From positions 1 through 12,365 of the forward strand of contig QWOR01000368.1 in NCBI GenBank assembly GCA_003669575.1: DNA of 12,365 nt, given 5' to 3'. Below, one piece after another: positions 1 to 6,798 of the stretch. A program made the translations under genes and the position numbers. The notes below the pieces were generated by a model that worked only from the letters and a program-made list of their open reading frames with translations, searched no databases and was not told the DNA's origin. Numbering within the stretch: position 1 is the stretch's first letter; every line of letters starts with the position of its first letter. Origin of the DNA: Planctomycetota bacterium. Lineage in GTDB: Bacteria > Planctomycetota > Planctomycetia > Planctomycetales > Planctomycetaceae.

Positions 1-2
1 AT

Positions 3-1520
3 GCCACGGGGATGGTCATCATGCCGGGCGGTGTCGATATGCACTGCCACATCGCCGGGCCCAAGGTCAACGCCGCTCGTAAAATGCGGCCGGAAGAAAA
101 ACGCAACGCCCCCAAAATCCACCGCACGCTTCTCCAGCGTTCCGGAACGATCGGCAGCGTGCCGAGTACCTTCGCCACTGGTTACCTGTACGCGGGCCTG
201 GGCTACACCACCGCGTTCGACGCAGCTGTGCCGCCGATCTCGGCCCGGCACGTGCATGAAGAGTTCGAGGATACCCCCATTATCGATAAGGGCTTTTACG
301 TTCTGATGGGGAACAACCACTACATCATGAAGCAGGTCGCGGCGAATGAGCCGCAGCGACTCAAGGCGTATATCGCGTGGTTGCTCAATGCGTCGAAGGG
401 CTTTGCGTGCAAGCTGGTGAATCCCGGCGGGGTCGAGGTCTGGAAGTCGGGCGGGCATAACGTCTCGGGGTTGGACGATATCGTGCAGCGGTTCAATGTG
501 ACCGCCCGCCAGATCATTCGCGAGGTCGCGAAAGCCGCCAACGAACTGCATCTGCCACATCCGGTCCATATCCACTGCAACAATCTGGGAATGCCCGGGA
601 ACTGGACGACGACACTCGACACGATGAAATCCCTCGAAGGGCATCGTGGCCACCTGACCCACATCCAATTCCACAGCTACGGCGGCCATCCCGATGCCCA
701 GGAGACGTTCTGCTCGAAGGTGCCGGAACTGGTCGAATACTTCAACTCGCATGAAAACCTGACCCTCGACGTGGGGCAGGTGATGTTCGGACCGACGACC
801 TCGATGACGGGGGATGGCCCGCTGGGGTATTACCTGCACAAGATCTTCGGTCGCAAGTGGTTCAGCGCGGATACCGAAATGGAAGCCGGGTGCGGGATTG
901 TCCCGGTCGAGTATCGTGACAAGTCATTCGTGCATGCCCTGCAGTGGGCGATCGGACTCGAATGGTACCTGCTCGCGACCGATCCGTGGCGCATCGCGAT
1001 GAGTACCGACCACCCGAACGGCGGGTCTTTCCTGGCCTATCCGGAGATCATCGCGCTGCTGATGGATAAGACTCGACGGGACGAGGTCCTGGCCCGCGTC
1101 CCGGCCAAGGTGCTGGAGTCGTGCACTCTCAAGGACCTGACCCGCGAGTACACACTCAACGAAATCACGATTATCACGCGGGCCGCTCCGGCCCGGATGC
1201 TGGGTCTCAAGCACAAGGGACAGCTCGGTGTCGGAGCCGATGGCGATATCACCATCTACCAGCCACAGCCCGATCTGCAGAAGATGTTCGAACTGCCGAG
1301 GTACGTGCTCGTTCGCGGCGAAGTGATCGTCGATGACGGCGAAATCAAAAAGGTCGTCGACGGCCGCCTGCACCACGTCTCCCCGACCTACGACGAGGCC
1401 TGCGTTCCTGATATCCAGGATTGGTTTGAGGCCAGCTACTCGATGCAGTTCCGCAACTACCCGGTTTCGCCGAGCTACATGCACCACCCGGTGGTGATCG
1501 GGACGAATGAAGTCGTTTAG
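3..1520 (+). CDS. fhcA: Formyltransferase/hydrolase complex subunit A (FhcA/FwdA-like), 5' partial
   Basis: This is an amidohydrolase-fold protein related to formylmethanofuran dehydrogenase subunit A. In bacteria the homologue belongs to the Fhc complex, which releases formate from formyl-methanofuran-type carriers in the tetrahydromethanopterin C1 pathway in the cytoplasm. The reading frame is open to the left edge, so the true start lies outside; about 45 N-terminal residues are missing by comparison with the archaeal protein. Counting from the Met at base 12, the binuclear-metal signature is visible: HCH at residues 11-13, a probable carboxylated Lys134 in CKLVNPGG, His186/His188, His217/His221 and Asp333 in STDHPNGG. 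The downstream neighbours are unrelated and 287 bases away, so this is probably the last gene of its operon. Planctomycetes are known to carry these C1 genes. The family call is firm; substrate and physiological direction are inferred. Confidence 0.93.
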   Translation, partial: ATGMVIMPGGVDMHCHIAGPKVNAARKMRPEEKRNAPKIHRTLLQRSGTIGSVPSTFATGYLYAGLGYTTAFDAAVPPISARHVHEEFEDTPIIDKGFYVLMGNNHYIMKQVAANEPQRLKAYIAWLLNASKGFACKLVNPGGVEVWKSGGHNVSGLDDIVQRFNVTARQIIREVAKAANELHLPHPVHIHCNNLGMPGNWTTTLDTMKSLEGHRGHLTHIQFHSYGGHPDAQETFCSKVPELVEYFNSHENLTLDVGQVMFGPTTSMTGDGPLGYYLHKIFGRKWFSADTEMEAGCGIVPVEYRDKSFVHALQWAIGLEWYLLATDPWRIAMSTDHPNGGSFLAYPEIIALLMDKTRRDEVLARVPAKVLESCTLKDLTREYTLNEITIITRAAPARMLGLKHKGQLGVGADGDITIYQPQPDLQKMFELPRYVLVRGEVIVDDGEIKKVVDGRLHHVSPTYDEACVPDIQDWFEASYSMQFRNYPVSPSYMHHPVVIGTNEVV

Positions 1521-1547
1521 GTGTTTGCGACACTGGCTCCACAGTTT

Positions 1548-1592
1548 GCCGGCGAGCCGGAAGCGTCAGCGCCCGGAGTCAGCGTAAGTGGG
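1548..1592. repeat. Possible planctomycete-type intergenic repeat motif
   Basis: This GC-rich stretch lies just after fhcA. It contains CCGG three times (1549-1552, 1557-1560, 1573-1576) and the heptamer GTCAGCG twice (1565-1571, 1578-1584). Its wording resembles short intergenic elements I associate with planctomycete genomes, but only one copy is present here, so repeat status is inferred. It could also be simple transcript-end structure. Confidence 0.3.
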
Positions 1593-1628
1593 ACTATCAC
1601 CTTGACGCGAGTTCAAACTTTACCTGTC

Positions 1629-1650
1629 GCCGCTTCGCGGCTTTCTCTGC
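1629..1650 (+). terminator. Weak terminator-like hairpin after fhcA
   Basis: A perfect 5-bp GC stem (GCCGC at 1629-1633, GCGGC at 1637-1641) with a TTC loop is followed by the pyrimidine-rich TTTCTCTG. A second hairpin, TGGGCG/CGCCCA with a GA centre, lies at 1669-1682 but has no T tract. Both are about 110-160 bases after the fhcA stop. They may end the fhcA transcript, but the stems are short. Apart from these and the motif at 1548-1592, I see nothing in the 1521-1807 gap. Confidence 0.3.
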
Positions 1651-1807
1651 GCTTCCGCTGACATTCCTTGGGCGGACGCCCAGGGCGACTGGCCACCTTG
1701 AGAGGCTGACGCATCTGCCAGAACTTCTCATTCGCTCTTGTTCGACGAACTCTCCTGATGTCCGCTAACCTGTACGATGAAGCGGCCACGTCACCGAGAG
1801 AATCACC

Positions 1808-3070
1808 ATGCAGGAAGCCAAGAACACCCAGCGAGCCCTTGTGAAGATCGGCTACGATGGTCGTGTCCACAAGTTCTTCAAGGCTGATCGGGCTCAGGAG
1901 CGGTTCGAGAACGAGTTGATGGTATTGCAGTATCTGGAACGGCGGGGATGTGAGTTCGTGCCGCGGGTGCTGGGGTTCGATCGGGAGACCCTCGAACTGG
2001 TGACATCGAACTGTGGAGCTCGCGTCGATCGGATGAACGACGAACGGGTCAAGCAGCTGTTTGATGAGTTGGAGGGCTATGGGGTCCGGCACGAGGATCC
2101 GTTCCTGCGGAACATCACCTACCGGGCGACGGACGGGCGGTTCTGTCTGATCGATTTCGAGTTCGCGACGATCCTTGAACCCGATGCTGTCACGGCTCAG
2201 GCTCCCGAGTTCGAGGCCGCTGCGCATGCGGCCGATGCCTTCAAAGCAGATTCGACCACGCTGAAGATCAAGTGGTCCGCCGCGACCGATATCGGCAAGT
2301 ACCGGCCCAACAACGAAGACCAGTTCGTGACGATGGCCTTCAACACCGAGGAGTTCAACTACCTGGCCCGCGAAGGAGATGTTCACATCGGTGACTTCGA
2401 CTTTGTCTTCGCGGTCAGCGACGGTATGGGGGGCGAGAAGTCGGGCGAGTTCGCCAGCCGCTTCGCCATCGACAATATTACGCGACTTTTATCGCGCCGG
2501 TTTTCACTCTCCACGGCTCAAACGCGGGCGGGGATTCATAACTGTCTGGAAGACCTGATCCACGGCATTCATCGACAACTGACCCAGTTGGGCGAGAGCT
2601 ATGACGGGGCAAAGAACATGGGGGCCACGCTCAGCATGGTCTGGTACGTGCAGGGGTGGTTCTACTTCGGTCACATCGGGGACAGCCGAATTTATTACCT
2701 GCCCAAGAGTGGCGGCATGACCCAGATTACCGATGATCATACCTACGTCGGCTGGCTCCGTCGCAAGGGGGAAATCAATGAGCGCGAGGCCCGCTACCAT
2801 CCTCGCAAGAACGTGCTGGCTCAGTCGCTCGGCTCGGGGAATCAGTTCATCAAGCCACAGATTGGAGAATTGAGCTGTGAGCGCGGCGACCGGATTCTGA
2901 TCTGCAGCGATGGCGTGATCGATGGCTTGTGGGATCGCGGGATCGAGGAGCTGTTGCGTGAGCCTCCGGAATCACTCATCAGCCTCAACCCCGCTCAGCG
3001 GCTTGTTCGCGCTGCCGTCGATGAGTCAGGCCGCGACAACACGACAGCTGTGGTGCTGGAGATTGTGTGA
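1808..3070 (+). CDS. Kinase-like mini-domain fused to a PP2C Ser/Thr protein phosphatase
   Basis: This 420-residue protein has two signalling folds. Residues about 10-125 look like a minimal protein-kinase/RIO/Kdo-kinase-type fold: GYDGRVHKFFK (5-15 of the domain, Lys22/Lys25) resembles the nucleotide loop and beta-3, Glu36 suits helix C, HEDPFLRN (95-102) suits the catalytic loop with Asp97 and Asn102, and DFE (116-118) stands where DFG is expected. Residues about 155-420 are a PP2C/PPM phosphatase with metal-binding motifs NED (169-171), DGMGG (205-209), GDSR (291-294), SDG (367-369) and GRDN (408-411). No TM segment or signal peptide is seen, so it is cytoplasmic. The ATG at 1808 has only a weak GAGAG upstream. 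The next gene, 205 bases on, also encodes a PP2C-fold phosphatase. The phosphatase call is strong; kinase activity is inferred from motifs alone. Confidence 0.88.
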   Translation: MQEAKNTQRALVKIGYDGRVHKFFKADRAQERFENELMVLQYLERRGCEFVPRVLGFDRETLELVTSNCGARVDRMNDERVKQLFDELEGYGVRHEDPFLRNITYRATDGRFCLIDFEFATILEPDAVTAQAPEFEAAAHAADAFKADSTTLKIKWSAATDIGKYRPNNEDQFVTMAFNTEEFNYLAREGDVHIGDFDFVFAVSDGMGGEKSGEFASRFAIDNITRLLSRRFSLSTAQTRAGIHNCLEDLIHGIHRQLTQLGESYDGAKNMGATLSMVWYVQGWFYFGHIGDSRIYYLPKSGGMTQITDDHTYVGWLRRKGEINEREARYHPRKNVLAQSLGSGNQFIKPQIGELSCERGDRILICSDGVIDGLWDRGIEELLREPPESLISLNPAQRLVRAAVDESGRDNTTAVVLEIV

Positions 3071-3174
3071 GCTGCAGATTGCGATCGGCCAGCGATCTGA
3101 CGATTACTGTGTCATTGAATCAGCTCTTCGTTATCATGAGCGCCGCTTAATAATCACGTCGTAATTCCTTTTAA

Positions 3175-3202
3175 ATACCATTGCGGGACTCCGCTTTGGT
3201 AT
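3175..3202. promoter_or_regulatory. 28-base symmetric palindrome between the two phosphatase genes
   Basis: ATACCA (3175-3180) pairs with TGGTAT (3197-3202), and GCGG (3183-3186) pairs with CCGC (3191-3194). The arms are separated by TT/TT mismatches and a GACT centre, so the symmetry is exact in layout. It sits 105 bases after one stop and 73 before the next ATG. A TATAGT hexamer at 3200-3205 overlaps the right arm and could be a -10, though no well-placed -35 is seen. It may be an operator or a transcript-end hairpin; there is no T tract. Confidence 0.45.
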
Positions 3203-3275
3203 AGTCCAGCCGTAATGGCGTGACTCAGGCCGAACCGTAGCACGGACGCTCTCTCCACGAGGATTCGGGGGAAAG

Positions 3276-4796
3276 ATGTATCCGAACGGTGCGTTACCGA
3301 CCACGTCCGATCTGTTTTCGGATCTGTTTCAGCAGATCATCGATAACACGTCCGCTGTGATCTATGTCAAAGATCGGCATTTCCAGTATCTGCATGTCAA
3401 TAAGCAGTTTGAGTGGTTCTCCCGCATGTCGCGGTGTGAGATCGTCGGAAACACCGACTTTGAGCTGTTCCCCGCTGAACTGGCTCTCGGTTTCCGCATC
3501 AATGATGAACTTGTGCTGCGGACGGGTGAATCGGTGAGGTGTGAAGAAGTGGCCCCGCACGCCGACGGGCCGCATACCTATCTCTCGGTCAAGTTCCCCT
3601 TGCGCGATGACTCGGGCGAGATTGTGGCCGTCGCGGGAATCTCAACGGATATCACTGACCGCGTACTGGCCCGGAGGGAGATTGAATCGCTCCGACGGCA
3701 CTATGAGTCGTTGATGGATTCGGTGGGGGACGGGATTTGCGGTCTGGATACAGAGGGGCGTATTACGTTTGTCAATCCGGCGATGGAACGCCTCCTCGGT
3801 TTTTCGGAGGAGGAACTGCTTGGGCAACATCGAGGGATGTTTTTTGTGGATCGCTGCGTGCGCGGGCGGGAATGTCCGGTGAGCGCGGTCCTCAAGGGGG
3901 GCGAGTCACAGCAGGTGAGCGATGCCCGGTTCCGTTGTCGCGACGGGACCCATCTTCCAGTCGAATATGTGGCCACCCCACTGCGGGAGGGGGATGCGAT
4001 ACTCGGCGTGGTGATCGCCTTTCGCGATGTTCGAGCCCGTTTGGAGCTCCTGCATTCTGAACAGGAAATGAAGACTGCCCGGGTCGTGCAGATGGCTCTT
4101 TATCCCAAGTCGGACCCGGTGGTTCCCGGGTTCGAGATCTCGGGGCTCATGCATCCCAGCTCCCACACGAGCGGGGACTACTATGACTACATCACCTCCG
4201 CGGATGGAGCCCTCAACGTGGTGGTCGGCGATGTCAGCGGGCATGGGCTGGGGCCAGCTCTGGAGATGGTGGAGACGCGAGCCTCGCTCCGGACGTTGCT
4301 GAGCGATCATGGCGAACTGGAACCGGCCTTCAAGCGGTTGAACATGATCCTTAAGGATGACCTCCCCGAGGGGATGTTTGTTACGCTCTTCGCAGCCAAG
4401 ATTGATCCGCGAAAACGCGTCTTGAGCTACGCAGCTGCGGGACATCAGGCTCAATTGCTGACTGGCGATGACGAGCTGATTCGACTCGACAGCATGGGGT
4501 TGCCTCTCGGGATCGAGTCGGACGTCAGTTACGGATCGTCGCGTGATTTTGAACTGAGTTCGGGTGATCTGATCGTCCTGGCGACTGACGGGATTATGGA
4601 GCAGGTCTCGCCCGATCAGGCACCCGGAGTGCGGGGCGAGCTGTTCGGCTGGCAGCGTACGATCGCGTCAGTGCGGAAGAATCGTCATCTGCCAGCGAAG
4701 CAGATCCTGGAACATCTCTTCGAGGACGTGCGACAGTTCGCGTGCGGGATTCCGCAGAAAGATGATGTGACGGCGGTGATTATCAAGGTGTTGTAA
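3276..4796 (+). CDS. PAS-PAS-SpoIIE (RsbU-type) serine phosphatase
   Basis: This 506-residue sensor phosphatase is likely cytoplasmic, with no TM segment. Residues about 16-130 form a first PAS domain ending in GISTDITDR; residues about 142-255 form a second PAS with the LGFSEEELLG motif and a PAC-like end (GVVIAFRDV). A short linker helix precedes the PPM-family SpoIIE domain (about 265-506), which carries the metal-ligand motifs GDYYDY (300-305), GDVSGHG (318-324), TDG (437-439) and KDDVTA (495-500). Such proteins usually dephosphorylate anti-anti-sigma (STAS) proteins in partner switching, with PAS domains sensing the signal. No STAS or HPK-like anti-sigma partner is encoded here, so its target is elsewhere. 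PAS2 contains Cys194 and Cys200 in a CVRGRECP motif that might bind a cofactor or sense redox. GGGGG just before the ATG and GAGGA further up could serve as ribosome-binding sequence. Confidence 0.92.
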   Translation: MYPNGALPTTSDLFSDLFQQIIDNTSAVIYVKDRHFQYLHVNKQFEWFSRMSRCEIVGNTDFELFPAELALGFRINDELVLRTGESVRCEEVAPHADGPHTYLSVKFPLRDDSGEIVAVAGISTDITDRVLARREIESLRRHYESLMDSVGDGICGLDTEGRITFVNPAMERLLGFSEEELLGQHRGMFFVDRCVRGRECPVSAVLKGGESQQVSDARFRCRDGTHLPVEYVATPLREGDAILGVVIAFRDVRARLELLHSEQEMKTARVVQMALYPKSDPVVPGFEISGLMHPSSHTSGDYYDYITSADGALNVVVGDVSGHGLGPALEMVETRASLRTLLSDHGELEPAFKRLNMILKDDLPEGMFVTLFAAKIDPRKRVLSYAAAGHQAQLLTGDDELIRLDSMGLPLGIESDVSYGSSRDFELSSGDLIVLATDGIMEQVSPDQAPGVRGELFGWQRTIASVRKNRHLPAKQILEHLFEDVRQFACGIPQKDDVTAVIIKVL

Positions 4797-4831
4797 ACGC
4801 GGGCCTGGCGACCTTTATCGACGGTTTTGTC

Positions 4832-5356
4832 CTACTTTTTTCCTTTGGCCCGCTGGTCGGCAAAGAACTGTTGCAGCATCAGCTGGCAGTCGGCTTTCAT
4901 GACGCCACCCAGGACCTGGCAGCGATGGTTAAGACGGTTGTCGTCCGTGATCGAATAGAGCGTGTGACAGGCTCCTCCTTTGGGATCGGTTGTTCCGTAG
5001 ACCACGGTCGGGATGCGGGCCTGGACGATGGCTCCCGCGCACATGGGGCAGGGCTCCAGCGTCACGTACAACGTGCAGTCGAGCAGTCGCCATGAATTGC
5101 GGGCCGCAGCTGCCTGGGTAATTGCCAACATCTCGGCATGGGCGGTCGGGTCTTTGAGCGTTTCCCGCTGGTTGTATCCCTCACCGATGATGCGTCCGTC
5201 GTGAACGATCAGTGCTCCGACAGGAACCTCCTCCTGATCATACGCCATCATTCCCAGTTCGATCGCCCGACGCATGAAGTGTTCGTGAATCGAATGCGGG
5301 CTCAGTGGCTCTTCGAAATCAGGATGGGACGAGAAGTCGTCAGAGTGATTGAGCAC
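4832..5356 (-). CDS. tadA: tRNA-specific adenosine deaminase TadA
   Basis: This zinc deaminase of the cytidine/deoxycytidylate deaminase fold converts adenosine-34 to inosine in tRNA-Arg(ACG), allowing wobble decoding. The active-site motifs are complete: HAE at residues 73-75 (zinc His73 and proton-shuttling Glu75) and PCPMC at 102-106 (zinc Cys103 and Cys106). The N-terminal MRRAIELG...EVPVGALIV is typical of TadA. Length is 174 residues, close to the family norm. The start is GTG at 5356, which gives about 17 residues more than most homologues; the ATG at residue 28 would cut into the first helix, so the longer form or an internal start near residue 18-20 is preferred. It is convergent with the SpoIIE phosphatase gene, 35 bases away, and lies downstream of the membrane protein at 5476-5967. 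A guanine/cytosine deaminase of the same fold is the alternative, less likely. Confidence 0.9.
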   Translation of the reverse strand: MLNHSDDFSSHPDFEEPLSPHSIHEHFMRRAIELGMMAYDQEEVPVGALIVHDGRIIGEGYNQRETLKDPTAHAEMLAITQAAAARNSWRLLDCTLYVTLEPCPMCAGAIVQARIPTVVYGTTDPKGGACHTLYSITDDNRLNHRCQVLGGVMKADCQLMLQQFFADQRAKGKK

Positions 5357-5461
5357 GGGGGACAGGGCCTTGGAGAACTGGCGGGCGTTTGGGCGGGGAA
5401 CACGGTTTCTAATACGGTCAGCAGTATAAGCACTCGCCCCAAGGCAATCTCTCGTCGGCCC

Positions 5462-5473
5462 TCCCGGGAGGCA
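5462..5473. repeat. Perfect 12-bp palindrome beside a stop codon
   Basis: CCTCCCGGGAGG reads identically on both strands and lies two bases beyond the stop codon of the minus-strand membrane-protein gene. As RNA it could form a short 4-bp stem with a 4-base loop. There is no T tract, so it is not a convincing intrinsic terminator; a protein-binding site is possible. The rest of the 5357-5475 gap shows no clear promoter for tadA on the minus strand; TATACT is present without a suitable -35. Confidence 0.3.
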
Positions 5474-5475
5474 GA

Positions 5476-5967
5476 TCAGGTCGCAGCACTCGTCAGCTTC
5501 AAGTGCTCGGCCAGTGGGTGGTGCTCATCCACATGGGCCTCGACAAGATCCTGAAGTAGTGAGTAGCGATCGACAAAGAGCGGCAGCCAGATATCACTCG
5601 AAAGACCGTCCGCGGTGATGCGCAAGTAGCTGAGACCGAAGAGGTTGAACCGTCTGATAGTGCGCATGGAGTTCCAGGGAATCGTCCGGATGAATCCCCA
5701 GAAGTTGTAGCAGGCGAGTCCTTCGGGAGAGACGAAGAAGAGATATCGCCGACGCAGGATCTCTATGCTGACGGCGGACAAGATTCCCGTGGTGACTGGA
5801 ATCACCAGCCCGAGGATCACATAGTTCGTCGTTCCCTGCCAGACGAACCACGCCAGCGCGCCCATCAAAGCCAGAGCGAAAACAGCTCGGAAGGGCTCCT
5901 CAAAGCTGATCTGAAACGCCTCCTTGCGGAGCGAAATTCGCAAGTAATCCTCGTCGATCAGGGCCAT
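5476..5967 (-). CDS. Two-TM membrane protein with PH-like C-terminal region
   Basis: I do not recognise a named gene. The 163-residue product starts with an acidic/basic cytoplasmic stretch, has two hydrophobic segments at about 26-43 and 48-70 forming a tight hairpin, then a polar region of about 90 residues beginning with basic LRRRYLFFVSPEG. The pattern of YLFFVSPEGL...FWGFIRTIPWNSMRTIRRFN...YLRITADG resembles bacterial PH-like/YcxB-like domains attached to TM hairpins, in which strands alternate with a conserved 'ipW..i..i' element (here IPWNSMRTI, 96-104). Both termini are probably cytoplasmic. AAGGTG lies about 8 bases before the ATG. It may share a transcript with tadA downstream (119-base gap). 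The function is unknown; the family resemblance is by eye. Confidence 0.75.
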   Translation of the reverse strand: MALIDEDYLRISLRKEAFQISFEEPFRAVFALALMGALAWFVWQGTTNYVILGLVIPVTTGILSAVSIEILRRRYLFFVSPEGLACYNFWGFIRTIPWNSMRTIRRFNLFGLSYLRITADGLSSDIWLPLFVDRYSLLQDLVEAHVDEHHPLAEHLKLTSAAT

Positions 5968-6063
5968 GAATCGAACACCTTCAACAGGCTGGTCTGGGGG
6001 ACCGCGTCGTCAGCACCCCACAAATCAAGGCAACCTCAATCCCGGAGCATAGCCATCGAGCCC

Positions 6064-6297
6064 TCACATGCCCAAGTCCGTCGGCATCGCCTGCTCACCG
6101 AGCCGATACGGCAGATGCTCTTCGCCTTCTCCTGGGATGTTCAAGGGTGAGTCGGTTTCTGAGTCGTAAGGTTTTATTTTTAAATGCTTTGCGTAGTGTT
6201 TCTGGGGGGTGAGTCCATCGGGATGTCCCCTTTCCAGACCAGCGACAGCTGCTCCAACCTCGGCACCGTACGGAAATTCCTCTTGGTCGATTGGCAA
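6064..6297 (-). CDS. Possible small hypothetical protein, start unclear or frameshifted
   Basis: This minus-strand frame gives 77 residues from a TTG at 6297 and reads like real protein: it is balanced in charge and has motifs such as LPIDQEEFPYGAEVGA, GLTPQKHYAKHL, LNIPGEGEEHLPYRL and a closing MPTDLGM. The frame stays open upstream to a TGA at 6343-6345 but offers no ATG or GTG. In a different frame, an ATG at 6350 is preceded directly by GAGGGAA and would encode MADQSRIFRLAQ, so the gene could be one in which a frameshift has separated start and body. Third-position G+C is lower than in neighbouring genes, which fits relaxed selection. It would have little room for a promoter, because the divergent lipoprotein gene begins near 6373. 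I know no function. It could be a decaying gene or chance. Confidence 0.4.
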   Translation of the reverse strand: MPIDQEEFPYGAEVGAAVAGLERGHPDGLTPQKHYAKHLKIKPYDSETDSPLNIPGEGEEHLPYRLGEQAMPTDLGM

Positions 6298-6372
6298 CCA
6301 GCCGGTATGTTCCGCTGCGCAAGCCGGAAGATCCGGCTCTGGTCAGCCATTTCCCTCGTGCGGTCGTCTGCC

Positions 6373-6798
6373 GTGAAGCGTGTTTTCGGCATTAGCGTGG
6401 TGCTCTCCCTCGTCACTCTGTTTCAATCAGGGTGCATGAGCCGTCGCATTACCGTGCGAACGCAACCTGCCGGGGCTCTGGTGGAAATGAACGGGAAACG
6501 CCTGGGACCATCTCCGGTGTCGACCAACTTTACGTATTACGGTGATAACGAGTTCAAAATCTCGGCACCGGGCTACGAGACAGCTGTCGTTCGCCAGCCG
6601 ACCCCAGCTCCCTGGTACCAGGTTCCGCCGCTCGATTTCATCTCCGACAATTTCCTGCCATTTCGAGTCCGCGACCACCGCGAATACAACTACTCGCTAA
6701 CGCCTAGAGACCCGCTCCAGGAAATGGATGAACAGGGACTACGCAGCCGCGGCGAGAATTTTCGCTCGCAGTCCCAAAGCGGACCGGTCCTGCCGTAA
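6373..6798 (+). CDS. PEGA-domain lipoprotein
   Basis: The product is a short lipid-anchored envelope protein. I chose the GTG at 6373 because it gives a compact lipoprotein signal peptide (MKRVFGISVVLSLVTLFQ) with lipobox QSGC and acylated Cys21; longer in-frame starts (GTG 6358, ATG 6307, ATG 6184) put a poorly organised extension ahead of it. None has a clear Shine-Dalgarno. After the Cys, residues about 26-75 form a PEGA-type beta unit (TVRTQPAGALVEMNGKRLG...PVST...APGYET), followed by a conserved-looking tail QPTPAPWYQVPPLDFISDN. That combination is one I associate with planctomycete PEGA proteins. The 141-residue length is normal for it. It is a single gene, with a 440-base gap downstream. 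PEGA domains are common in surface proteins and S-layers; the exact job is unknown. Confidence 0.82.
   Translation: MKRVFGISVVLSLVTLFQSGCMSRRITVRTQPAGALVEMNGKRLGPSPVSTNFTYYGDNEFKISAPGYETAVVRQPTPAPWYQVPPLDFISDNFLPFRVRDHREYNYSLTPRDPLQEMDEQGLRSRGENFRSQSQSGPVLP

Noticed and set aside
924..1487. Minus-strand open frame of 187 codons inside fhcA
   Set aside because: It is fully overlapped by the well-supported fhcA frame and has no family features.
1740..1750. Short palindrome GTTCGACGAAC considered as a LexA-type SOS box
   Set aside because: The half-site order and spacing do not match known LexA boxes, and the downstream gene is not an SOS gene.
1613..2386. Long minus-strand open frame of 257 codons opposite the kinase-PP2C gene
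   Set aside because: The + strand frame carries complete PP2C motifs; the minus frame has no recognisable domain and mirrors the codon pattern of the real gene.
3906..4454. Minus-strand open frame of 182 codons inside the SpoIIE phosphatase gene
   Set aside because: It is antisense to the catalytic domain of a clear SpoIIE gene and shows no motifs.
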